Assembly: GCA_948567375.1 (NCBI GenBank)
Contig: OX419756.1
Location: 27,480,333-27,544,332 of the forward strand
Direction: 5' to 3'
DNA: 64,000 bases
Source: Lunularia cruciata
Lineage: Eukaryota > Streptophyta > Marchantiopsida > Lunulariales > Lunulariaceae
Shown: piece after piece, positions 34,401-45,600 of the stretch
Layout: the number at the start of each line of letters is the position of its first letter
How positions within the stretch are numbered: the stretch's first letter is position 1
The notes under the pieces: model-generated
What the model was told of the DNA's origin: nothing
Databases searched by the model: none
What the model saw: the letters and a program-made list of their open reading frames with translations, nothing else
Position numbers and translations under genes: made by a program

Positions 34401-37400
34401 GAAAGGAAGACTGGATAATGGAGCGCGAGAATTTGATTCATCTCCTTGACAGCCTCCAGCAGAAAGAAGATGAATTTGCTATGGAGAGGGAGTCGAGAGA
34501 AAAAACATTCAAGAGGAAGGTGGAAGCTCTTGAGGAGCTACGGAAAATTGAACGAGAAGAAGCAGCCGAGGCCTTCTCAAAACTCCAACGTTTGGCCAAA
34601 GAGCTCGAATGGTATTCAAAACACTCAAGCACACGACCATCCAAGGAGGAAGACATTTCAACTCAAGGAACTGTGATAAAAAGGGATTTCACCTACTCCA
34701 AAGATCAGAGTGGATACTTAGAAGAGGTGGATAGATACATTTTCGACCTTGAAAGCAAGAGTGAAACTCCGGGAAGGAGTTCACGGAGTTCAGAAGTAGG
34801 TTCAGGATCTGAAGATTTTGGATCTCCCAGAGTACGTGGTGAGGCGCGTAATGCTTTGATGCAAGTGGAAACTGTACGCAGCACAGCAGGGGCAGAGAGG
34901 GGCCCTATGTTTGCCATAGATAATGGTGAACGATACTCTCCTAGGGTCAGTAGAGAGTGGAGTTCCCCTTTAGGTGTACAAGTTCGAGAGGCTCGCCAAA
35001 CAGCTGCTATACCTTTGGAGAGAACCATGTGTTTAACGCTGAATGGACTGCTTACCTCCACTCAAGAATCACCTTGGACCGAGGGAGCAAACGAGGATTT
35101 CTCTTTATGGCAGCCTGAAAGTCGGACGAGGTAATTTTAGACTACGTAGACTACATCGTTCTAGGCTTCACTGAATCAAAGCAGTCCAGTGTAACATAGT
35201 CTTGATTTCTGTACACAAATTTAGTTCCTGCGGTGTGCAAGATTTACTCTGCGAAGAAGTCTCACTGGCTCTACGAACAGAACCTTCCATCTAAGAACTG
35301 GTCTAGGAGAATGTGAAACAATAAACAATAACCGTCGGCCATCTTGTTTTGGTCCAGGTTGAGAGTATCAGGGGGTTTCAATTGTAGGAGCAACTCTTGG
35401 ATGACAGACAAGACGCACTCTTACCCGGAGTCTCCTACTCGAAGGTGCCTCGCACTGCCTGGTTCTGCCATGCCTACCCGACGTTCGCAGAAATGGCTTG
35501 TCGATGTAAGCTGGCTGGACCAAGTTCGTAAGGTACACCTCTTTTCTTGGTTCACCAAACATCTTTTCGAACTTTGAAATCCTTCATTCTAAGTGTCTGA
35601 TCAGCACCCCAAGGAACCTCCAAGGCCTAACTTTCATTAGAAGCATAGGATAGCCATAGGATCAAAGAGTATGTCGACAACTTTTGCCAAAGGCGGTACA
35701 TAGATGGGGAGTCTTCCTGTTGCATACAAATATGACGAGATCCTGCACTATAACATCTGAGATCATCATAGAACAGAAGTTAACTCTTTTCTAAGTCCTT
35801 TGTCTCTTAGGAGCATGCTTGGCTTCGACAACAGTTGGAGATTGAGCGGCAGCGCGTGTCCTCGTTGGGTCGAGTAAGCTCCGTTTTCAGCAGGGTTGAA
35901 TGCGTGATATAGTTTCTGAACATGTGTATGAAGTCTCTGTCGTCAGTTTTTACGTTCATCTCAGGCTGGAACATCTTTTATATATTGCAGCTCTGTAAAT
36001 ATACGGGATTCATCCAAATGTCCGCTCGTTATTAGTTCTATCATTGACTAAGGCTGACATTGCCGCCAGGTAGAAGCAGATAACCAGTGGATAGAGGCGG
36101 CTATTATCAGAGCTCTCGAACTGAAACGCCATAGTGATTCAAAGGCTGCGGAGATGCAACAGAAGGTAACTCCCACTCTGAGAGAAAATCTGATTACTCA
36201 TGCCTATGCGTCTCGCGCTGTATGTAGTCCCTGCAGAGCTGGAAATTTGGATTGAATCTAATCTCCTTCACGCTCATAGAATTCAAAAGCTTTAGATTTG
36301 ATTCTCTGGACATGTATGGACTCAACCAACGTACAAAGGTATGCATGAATCACTCGCGATGACACTCGCTATACAGCTCGCATTCTCAATATGAGCATAG
36401 TACGTCAAGCAACTAAGAAACACAGCGTAGTGTAGTATTACACACAGTCGACCTACAGATCCAAGCGGAAGTAGACTTATCATATACACAAGACTTGAAG
36501 CACAGTGGCTCGCAGTAGCCGTCTCACCTAAGTCGTGCATCCACAGAACTCTCAGCTTAATCAGACGACTGGCTCCATGAGTGACACGCTCTAACAGCAT
36601 CAAGTTCAGGTGCTGATTAAATCACCGAAGGTAAACATCCTCAAAATTGAACTTTAGGCAGCTAGTTAACAGAAATGGTGAACGTGACTGGGGACTTGAG
36701 TGATAATGTGGGGAACTTATAGGGAACTGTGATGGTTCATCTTAAGGTTCCTTCTTGACGTTCAACCCTTTTGTCTGACCGGTAACACTTGACCACGAAC
36801 AACCTAGAACGTAATACGTAGCGATGGTGTTACTTGTTTGGAGTGCTGCAATGGCTGCTTAACGGCGTGGGTGTATATTTTGCAGCTAGCTGCTATGGAG
36901 GCTTTGATGACCAGGAGGAATACACGTAAGAATGTCAGGGACCGCACTTTCCATTGAAGACTAAGGATAAGTGAACGCAGGCTTATTAGCAGTGGCACCA
37001 AGATCTCAAGACTTATCTAGGTTCACTCAATCGATCCACGTTCTCGATTATATGGTACTCGTAAGTTTAGATCCTCAAACTCAACGCTAGTCGGTAACTC
37101 CAAAGAGTATGAGAGTAGTGGTGCATTAAGGTTTATTTTCAAGCACTTCTCTTTACTCTTGTGAGCTCCTCTAGCTCGAAGAAGTTATCGCGTGGTTCCG
37201 ATCTGCTGTGTAGCAGAGAAGACCCTATCGGCTAACGATGGAAGCCCCTGCCCCGAAGACAGAAATCAGAAGCACATATCATTGACGTAGAAATTTGGTT
37301 CACACAGTTAGTGTAGGTAGCATTGACAATTTTTGTATTCCATTCACAGGTAGTCAGTCATTGTACATTCAATCCGTAGCGTGTGTCAATTGAGAGGGGG

Positions 37401-38010
37401 AATTTTGCCCTACCCCAGAGCTAGATCACCTGTACAGCGTTAATGGTCTTAGTACTAGAGAAGACGAGGCAATACCATTACTTTCAACGGAAGAAGCAAC
37501 CCAATTGTCAAAGGGATGTAAAGATGTCACTCAAAGATACTCAAGAACTCTTAACTTGTACCGTATACCAATCTGAATTTAAGGACTCCAAATATTCTTG
37601 TTTTCTCTAAGTTGATAAAACACCGAGACCTGGTTGCCATGCATCTATCAACTGATATTGAAGTGGCTCAAGTCGGGTTCCCATTTTACAGAGCGGCTTC
37701 ATACGTTCTCGGTGAGTGTTTCAGCGCCTATTGAGCGAAGACTTCGAGTCGAGTTCACCTTCAGTTTCCAGGGTGATCTTTTGATGAACTTTCAGGTTAT
37801 ACCTGAGAATTGGGTGAATATATGCTCGAAAGGCAGGATCTGGAGTCAAAGCTCGCTGTCTTGACTAATGAGAAAGGGGGCCTTCTGAGGAGGCTTAGAA
37901 GTAACAAGTTTACAACTCAAACGATCACCGAACCGCGGGGTACGATTCTTCGGGGGAGTTCCTCCCAACAAAGTCGACTCGAGTTTGACGTATTTTGTGC
38001 AAGCATTTAA
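31409..38010 (+). CDS. Large coiled-coil protein, 6 exons, function unknown
   Basis: One huge exon (to 35130) is open for over 1200 codons. I extend it by five small exons, 35358-35532, 35811-35873, 36070-36165, 36886-36925 and 37808-38010, because all junctions are GT-AG and the phases fit. The sum is 1432 codons plus stop. Without splicing the big exon ends at TAA 35132, which overlaps the GTAATT donor. Residues 1-310 are acidic and low-complexity. Residues about 315-1080 are Glu/Lys/Arg/Leu-rich with heptad-like spacing, that is, extended coiled coil. The tail exons give EHAWLRQQLEIERQRV, NQWIEAAIIRALELKRHSD and EYMLERQDLESKLAVLTNEK, again coiled coil. No motor, membrane or enzyme domain is visible, so a structural or scaffold role is only inferred. 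The start is uncertain: the frame is open upstream to 31328 and TTTGCAG at 31368-31374 is a good acceptor, so earlier exons may exist. ATG 31409 is the first in-frame Met. Confidence 0.8.
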
Positions 38011-38640
38011 GGGGATTGTACAAATGGACGTTATTGTAATTTGGAAGCCTACCCTTAACTTATTACCATCCATAAAGCTCTAGAAATTCCCAAGAAGTTC
38101 CCCCTCATTATTATAGGAAAATATAGCAAGCACAAAAATATCACAGAGATCCTACTATACAAGTTCTATGATGAAAGTTAACAATCACATTGTTGTAACT
38201 TGGATGCTGTAACTTGTTTTGAAGAACGATAAAATATCACAACCCAATTTTCAGTCCAATTTCATAATACCCTTCCACCTCTCTTGAGAACATCTTACTC
38301 TTCTCTGCCAAACGAGCAGCTCCAACTTCTCCGACAACTGTCTTATCCACCCAATCCTAGTCCCATACTTCATGGAAATACCAAGCAAACTTCAGATTCC
38401 CATACTAACTGTATTGGATACATGGAGAATGTACGTTCTTAGCACGTACTGTACTGTGCTACCATCTACTCCGAGTCATTCATTCATTACTGCATAGAGG
38501 GACCACACAACTTCATACGTGAATTGTGTTGGTGCACTTCGCCGAGTGGCCAAACATCTGAAAGAGAAATGCTTCCATCATCTAGGCAGGGCCTCCAGTA
38601 CACACAACACTTTTATGTGGGGATAAAACGATGCCTGCTT
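38011..38640. other. 3' flank of the coiled-coil gene
   Basis: Presumed 3' UTR and intergenic DNA; no further coding sequence recognised. Confidence 0.5.
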
Positions 38641-38647
38641 ATTTGAA

Positions 38648-38780
38648 AGACTCTATATAGACTCTATTGGGGCTTAGCCCCAATTTACCTTATTTTTCTC
38701 TCCCTTGTACGTCAAGCTGTACAAGGGGTCTTCCCATCCTTCGCTTATTCTACGCGGTCGCCTTTTCTTCCGAAGAGTGT
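38648..38780 (+). mobile_element. 3' fragment of the R2-type retrotransposon (T7)
   Basis: It carries AGACTCTATTGGGGCTTAGC continuing CCCAAT, then TTTTCTCTCCCTTGTAC, then GGGGTCTTCCCATCC and CTACGCGGTCGCC. This is the exact block order found 3' of the endonuclease frame in copy 1 (minus strand, 16.85 to 16.45 kb). No protein-coding part of the element lies upstream, so it is a dead 5'-truncated insertion or a non-autonomous relative. The ATTGGGGCT/AGCCCCAAT stem is perfect here. Confidence 0.7.
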
Positions 38781-38997
38781 GCGGAAGACTAATACCCGTT
38801 TGTAAACATAGTGCGTCTAGATTATAAAACCAATTCGATTGATCCTTCATGCAATGTATTTCATTAAAACTCATCATAAAATGTGACTTAGTTGACATGA
38901 ATTGGTACGAACCAAATCCTGGTCCATTGTCCAAGCGCAAGACCTGATCATTGTGATGGCGGATTATACTAAAGTCATATCCTTCAATAGAATTTCT

Positions 38998-39045
38998 TCG
39001 GGTCTTCCCTTCCTTCTTGTTATCCGATGTGTCGCAGTTGACTTC
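38998..39045 (+). repeat. Dispersed tail motif (T8)
   Basis: GGGTCTTCCCTTCCTTCTTG then TTATCCGATGTGTCGCAG resembles the tail consensus, in the same orientation as T7 and about 290 bases from it. Confidence 0.45.
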
Positions 39046-39765
39046 TTGAATAGATTTTATTTATTCGATAGATACTTTTTTTATGACTTCTTCACTATAT
39101 TTTTTTTATTTATTCAATACATATTTATTTATATTTACTCATATTGTGAGTAACTAAGGTCAACTTGATCTGTCTCGTGTAATCACTCACTCACGCTAGA
39201 TCGGGGTTTACAGTACGGTTTAGTACAGATTGAATCTCCTTATGGCAACCAATCCCACGATGATGGCGACCTCCATGCTTCATAGATTCCCATTCGATCG
39301 TTCGTTTGTTCCTTACTAGTACTGCTGTAAGTTCTACACTTAGAGAAAAGTAGAGTTCTGATCTGTTCTGACTAGAACCTCCAAAGAAGGGACAGTTTAG
39401 TTGCCTATTCTGACCGAGTTCACTCACCGAGTCCATTGCGCACTCAGCCGACGGCATTTGCTCACTTATTCAATTCCGGAGTCGCTCTCATTTATGTCCT
39501 GTACACTACGCCACGTGTTGCTGCTGTCAGGTCTGTGCACTGAACAGGTCTTTCCAAGATTGAAACCCCTCTACTTCGTTCTCGACTTCCCCACGTCGAT
39601 AATCCAGCAGTCCTTGAGTGAGACTCAAATGCCATCGATGATTGCCTAACGGAGAGCGACATCCGTTCAGTTCCGCATACATTGACAGCTTCCTCCCGGA
39701 GGTGAGCAGTTCAGTACAACATTGGAGTCGACTTTTAGTCATTTGCTGAAGTTTGGTGGGTGCTA
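39046..39765 (+). promoter_or_regulatory. Upstream region of the CYP98A gene
   Basis: About 0.7 kb between T8 and the P450 start codon, AT-rich on the left (39.05-39.15 kb) and mixed thereafter. It must contain the promoter and 5' UTR, but I cannot place a TATA box or transcription start with confidence. Confidence 0.35.
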
Positions 39766-41337
39766 ATGGCAGAAACGGATCTCGATGAAACGTCAAGCAT
39801 TTTGCAATCCAGTTACTTCTACACCGTCCTAGCTGCTTCCGCAGTGGTAGTGTTATTTACCGTCTTGAAGGTGGTTCTATGGCCAAGCAGCAAGCTTGCT
39901 CCTGGTCCTCGTCCGCGGCCATTTGTGGGTAACCTGTACGATGTGAAGCCCGTTCGTTTCCGATGTTTCATGGAGTGGGCTGAGAGGTACGGGCCCATTC
40001 TTTCCTTCTGGATGGGCACCACCCTCAATGTGGTCGTCTCGTCAGCCACATTGGCCAAAGAAGTTCTGAAGGATAGAGACCAGGCTTTGGCCGGACGTCC
40101 TTTGACCAGAGCAGCTGCTCGATTTAGCCGAAATGGGGCAGATCTGATTTGGGCTGACTATGGGCCTCATTATGTGAAAGTGCGGAAGCTTTGTACTCTT
40201 GAGCTTTTTACCCCCAGGAGACTGGAGGCTCTTCGGTCTGTTCGTGAAGATGAGGTTGCCGGCATGGTGAACACTCTTTACAAGGATTGCCAGTCCAACG
40301 ATGGGAAGGTCAATGTGAAGAAGTATTTGTCTGCTGTGGCTTTTAACAACATCACTCGCATTGTGTTTGGCAAGAAGTTCGTGAATGATGATGGAGAGAT
40401 TGATGCCCAGGGGAAGGAGTTTAAAGAGGTTATTGCTGAGGGGATGAAGCTCGGTGCATCGTTGAAGACATCTGAGCATATTAAGTACCTGCGGTGGATG
40501 TTTCCCTTGCAAGAGGAAGCTTTTGCGAGGAATAATACAAGGAGGGATAACTTGACAAAAGCAATCATGCAGGAGTTTGCAGTAGCTGCTTCAGAGGATA
40601 ATAATTCTGAGAAAGATTCTTCCAACGAGCACTTTGTGAATGCTCTGCTCAAGTTTCAGAAGCAGTATGATCTCAGTGAGGTTACTGTTATTACCCTTCT
40701 TTGGGATATGATCACTGCAGGAATGGACACCACTGCTATTACGGTTGAGTGGGCTATGGCGGAGCTGATCCGGAATCCGGAGGTGCAGTTGAAAGCTCAA
40801 GAGGAGCTGGACAGTGTTGTGGGATATGAAAGAGTTGTGACTGAAGGCGACTTCAAGGATTTGCCCTACCTGCAAGCGGTAGCGAAGGAAGCACTTCGGT
40901 TGCACCCGCCAACACCTCTCATGCTGCCACACAAAGCCACAGAGCCGGTACAGGTTGGAGGCTATGATGTTCCCAAGGGGACCACAGTACATGTGAATGT
41001 GTTTGCCATAGCTCGTGATCCAACTCTGTGGGAAGATCCGGAAACTTTCAGACCAGAGAGGTTTTTAGAGGAGGATATAGACATCAAGGGCACTGATTTC
41101 AGAGTGCTTCCATTTGGTGCTGGCAGAAGAGTGTGCCCTGGTGCACAGCTTGGACTTGTTCTGGTCCAGATCATGGTGGCACGTCTGTTGCATCACTTTA
41201 CTTGGTTGCCCCTAGAGGGTGTGCACCCCGAAGACATTGATCTTACCGAACGCCCTGGAGTGGTCACGTTCATGGCTAAGCCCTTGGAAGCTGTGGCTTC
41301 TCCAAGATTACCATCACATCTTTACAGGAAAATGTGA
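39766..41337 (+). CDS. CYP98A: Cytochrome P450 CYP98A family (p-coumaroyl ester 3'-hydroxylase)
   Basis: An intact single-exon P450 of 523 aa, normal length for a microsomal A-type plant P450. Residues 17-39 are a hydrophobic anchor, followed by the proline-rich hinge [13 protein letters not shown] (44-56). The I-helix oxygen-activation motif is AGMDTT (318-323), E375-x-x-R378 lies in [10 protein letters not shown]430-E-R-F433 is present, and the haem loop is F450-GAGRRV-C457-PG with Cys457 as the iron ligand. Overall sequence ([31 protein letters not shown]) places it in CYP98. In seed plants this enzyme 3'-hydroxylates p-coumaroyl-shikimate/quinate in monolignol synthesis; in the moss Physcomitrium the CYP98 enzyme is known to act on p-coumaroyl-threonate for cuticle phenolics. 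Which ester is used here is inference. I chose ATG 39766 because only non-ATG codons precede it in frame and it starts just before the anchor. Absence of introns is notable. Confidence 0.95.
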   Translation: MAETDLDETSSILQSSYFYTVLAASAVVVLFTVLKVVLWPSSKLAPGPRPRPFVGNLYDVKPVRFRCFMEWAERYGPILSFWMGTTLNVVVSSATLAKEVLKDRDQALAGRPLTRAAARFSRNGADLIWADYGPHYVKVRKLCTLELFTPRRLEALRSVREDEVAGMVNTLYKDCQSNDGKVNVKKYLSAVAFNNITRIVFGKKFVNDDGEIDAQGKEFKEVIAEGMKLGASLKTSEHIKYLRWMFPLQEEAFARNNTRRDNLTKAIMQEFAVAASEDNNSEKDSSNEHFVNALLKFQKQYDLSEVTVITLLWDMITAGMDTTAITVEWAMAELIRNPEVQLKAQEELDSVVGYERVVTEGDFKDLPYLQAVAKEALRLHPPTPLMLPHKATEPVQVGGYDVPKGTTVHVNVFAIARDPTLWEDPETFRPERFLEEDIDIKGTDFRVLPFGAGRRVCPGAQLGLVLVQIMVARLLHHFTWLPLEGVHPEDIDLTERPGVVTFMAKPLEAVASPRLPSHLYRKM

Positions 41338-42620
41338 GAGAGGCCACCCAAATGGATGAGGTGGTACTTATGAATCCTGATTCCTATGATTCCACGTCTA
41401 CGGATGAGTTGGACCCAGACTCTGCAGAGACTTGTGGAGGAGGTTATAGCAAGGATTGCGGATTGAAGTACTCAGCACTCATTTTTCAATTTTTCCATCA
41501 AGTTCGCAGCACAAACCTTAGTTTGTTAGGGCCTGCACATGCATTGTTCCGTCCGCATCGTCAAATATTGGAGAGGTGTGCCTGCAGGAATTGCGCTGGC
41601 TTTTAGATACTCAAGGTTGTTGCAAGGGCCTTGGAATCAGAACTGTCCCAGGATTGGCAACTCTGTTCGTTGACAGCACTCCATTTTGGTTCAGATCTGG
41701 AACTGAGGAATTTTATCTGTATAGTCCGTTACAGCCTTGGAAGCATAGCCCGTCCCAAGATTGCCAAGTCTGTTCGTTGGAAGTGTCTAGTGAGTTCCTA
41801 CTCAGGAACATAGAATTCTCATCTGAGAATCCAACGAAACATGTTTTAAAGAGAGTACCACAATTTTGCCCCCTATTATCATCTTTCCAAGTGCACAACA
41901 TGTAAATTCTTGTCTCAGTTTCTTTGACTGAGGAAATTACGAACCAAAACCCCGAACTCTGTTTGTGAGCTTAAAGCATCGCATTGTGCATTCTGTGGTG
42001 AATTGTTAGTAACTCCAGGCACTTTACCGTGCTCGAGAAGGTGTGGATATGATCATGAAACCCGATCTGTTCGTGCTAGGTAGTCTTTCCTCCGTTTGTA
42101 ACATCTAATCGTTTCTCACCACGATGCAATCCTGTCTCTACGATTGCTGGCTAAATGAAGTCTTTCCCTGTAAATTCAGGCTTCATATTGACTTCATATT
42201 CATTTGAGGATGTTTAATCTAACTCCAAGTATCACAAGACCACTTTTCAGTCAGGTATTCAAAGCATTACAACAGAGAATCACTTTTTTCATGTCGTTTG
42301 AAGTTTTGAGGGCAGCATGCCCACATGTCAGATTTGTTTCCAAAATATTCAGGATAGTAGTAGCTGTTGAGGAGTATGTCTATACTGGATAAGGGCAAGT
42401 ATTGGTGCAAGACCAAGATTGTTCATCTCACTTCCCACATAGTGCACTTCAGCAAGCAGAAGATCTGCACATTGTTTGAAGATTGAGGAAGAGGATTCCA
42501 AACATTCAGCTGCACTTGAGACGGCTGTTTATATTGGATAAGAGCAAGCAGTAGAGCAAAATCAAGGTAGTTCATCGCACTTTCCAATTTCAACAATTTC
42601 ACTGTCAACCGAAGGATTAT
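41338..42620. other. 3' flank of CYP98A
   Basis: Probable 3' UTR followed by intergenic DNA. A roughly 45-base phrase containing CTTGGAA...CTGTCCCAGGATTG and CTCTGTTCGTTG at about 41630-41673 recurs in diverged form at about 41735-41782. The open frames here have no domain. Confidence 0.5.
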
Positions 42621-45600
42621 AGTTCTAATCTTCCAAGTTCAGATTTGTGTCTCGCTCATACCCATCTCTTTGATAGTGGGAATAATTCTACTCTGGTTGG
42701 AATAGAAATAGAAAATAGAAAACAGAAAACAGTAAACAGAAATTTAACGTTTTTTATTTCCATTGAAGTAAATCTTAAGTAGAAGTTCTAATTAAAATAT
42801 TTTGGACATTTAAGAGGATTTTTAATGACAAAGAATAGTACTTCATTCTTTAAATACTCTTAAGTTTCAGAGTTCAGTCAATGTTAAGTTCACTGACACT
42901 AAATCATATTAATAAAAATCTTCATTTTCTTTAAATTATTCAAATGTAAAAATGACATTTTATATTAGAGTTTTAAAATAAAAATTTCAACAAAACTTCA
43001 AGTACATTTTTCAATCTTAGATTTTAAGTTCGTTGGTTGATAAGCATATATCTTTCTCATAGGCTACCCATACACTTAAATTTAAGACTGAATTTTGTAA
43101 AATCTAAAAATTCATTACGAGTGAATCTATATAAATTCTCCTATCGAGGAAGTGCATTATGGAAGATGCACATATTTAAACTACAATTTAGATACATGTT
43201 TAGAATAATGTGAATGTTTAAACTACAGGTATATGATATCATGTGCATACACACATGTGTATTAACTGTTCCACTTCTAAACACATGCTTTGTTTTACCT
43301 TTATGGATCTTAAAATTAACTATCTATAATAATATAATATGACAAAGCATATCAGAAGAAAAAACAGATTTTTTTTTGGAAAAAATGACAATTAAATAAC
43401 TACATATGCTCCAAAATAATTTCCGAATGATATTTGTCTCCATCTCCATCTCCATGCTTTATATCAAATATGCACTCAATGATATATTTTGTATATGACC
43501 ATACTCCACGTCACGTGGCTATAATATATACTCATGGTTATCTCTTAAGTACTATCATGCTTTACATCACATTTCACATATACCTAATTTTTTTTATCAA
43601 ACTCCTCTCACGTGGTATAAGAGTCTACATATTTCATATCGTATTATACCATACGATTATATATATATAGTTATTTCGATGAATATGCATATTTGTGGTT
43701 ATCATTACACTTAGTGTTTGATCACCTATACTTTTCTCAAGAATTGCAACTTCATACAATCATATAAACAACTTCGTAAAGAAGACCATTTACTTTTTCT
43801 TGCAGAAATATGAGTTATCATTAAATATTTATAATATAAAATATACCTAGGGTTAAAGACACATGAATCTCTTTAGTAAAATGTGAACAAATAACGTAGA
43901 GAATATCTTTTGCAAATTTATAATCCCAATAAATCTAATTTCTGGACCACATTTCAAATTAAATTTTTTTTATTTATGAAATAGCATCTAACATAATCAA
44001 TTGATTTTTATCATTTATGAATGAAAAGCATTTGTGCATGTTCTTTACCTCTTACCGTTACTTCTTGTGCGCTTTCCATCGAGGAATATCCTCACCTGCC
44101 AAAATCAACTTTAGCGAAGAGTGCACTACATCCAAACCATTGAATTATTACACTTATTCATCATAGAATATCTATGGGAATATTCTGTGTGCATTTGCTA
44201 AAGCAATTCCTCTCCAGTAAGATAATGGGAAACCATTCTAAGGTCATTTTATTTAAGCCTTATTTATTAGGGCATTTTCAATTCGTGAAATTGTGGAGTA
44301 GGGGATCACCCGTAAATACATATAATTGTGACACTTTTCAGAGACAATGAGTGTATAGGTTTATTTATCGAAGCTTCCAAAAACCGAAAAATTGAACAAC
44401 TTTTTAAGAGTGATGGAATCTACTAGATATTATCAATGGTTTTATATTTTAGTATTGAAATTTCCAAGAAATTTGAACAAAGCAGTTAATAAAACTTAAC
44501 AATTTACAAAAAATGGACAAGATTTTAAAGAATCTTCTGGATCACCCCTCTCTGCGCACCTGGAATCTCGAGTGATTGTTTATGGGTCACCATTGAAGCA
44601 TTCCATCAATTTTAACAAGACCATTTATAATATTTTTTATGAGTTCAAATTGATAAGAAGCTACGTTAAATCCCTTACTCTATTCTTGAAGAGATTCTAT
44701 GTGACATAACGAGTTGCGATTTTCAATACGCCACATTCTTTTCCTTTCTTATGGAACGAGGGTCTTTAACACAATAGGGGTTTCAGTTCAAGATTTGTGT
44801 CCGGGAAATAAGAATGACATGAATTTCAAATCAAAACCTCCGCCATGCATTTGACTTGAGTATGGAAATGTTAACATAAATTATGCATACATTTTATGTA
44901 AAAGCAAGAAAGCATCTATAGGGATGAGATTCAATTCTAGAAACAGAACATAACTTTAGACCGTGCGTAGATAATGCTAGTCTATTCAACTTGACTCCAA
45001 AATGTATCGAACGATTTAAGCAAGCCATATCGCTGGTCTGTCCTCCTTGGCACCCTGAAATTGCATTTCTTACCATTTCGCGTTGATTACATGGCCATTG
45101 TGGTTCTAGGACTCCAAGCTAGCCTGGCTTCATTTTACACTTCCCATCAATCTAATCGGGTTGCACTCTGTAGTGTTTTGAATCTCGGCCAGCCTGTCAA
45201 TACTATACTATGTATAGTATTGACAAATTGAGCCAATTACACGTCATAGCATATCTTTGATTTCGATTGCATTTGCACTTTCCTTGGTAATGCTCCCATG
45301 GAGAGCAAATGTGTTTCCCAAACATCAACTTAGATACTATTGCCTATGATTTGATCTTGACAATGTTACATTCTATTATTCAACGATTGATTGTGCACAA
45401 GGATACTGATTTTTATCATATAGGTAAGATGAGACTAAGTAAACAACAAAAACTTTTACATGACACTTCTCATCACCAATGCCCCTGTAGTTGAACATCG
45501 AGCTCTCCTACTATAGTAAAGCAGCTTCCAAGTACGTTGGTTTCCACGTATCCCTCGGTGGCCACCAGAGCGTCCTCAAATCCCATGGTTAGAAAGTTTC

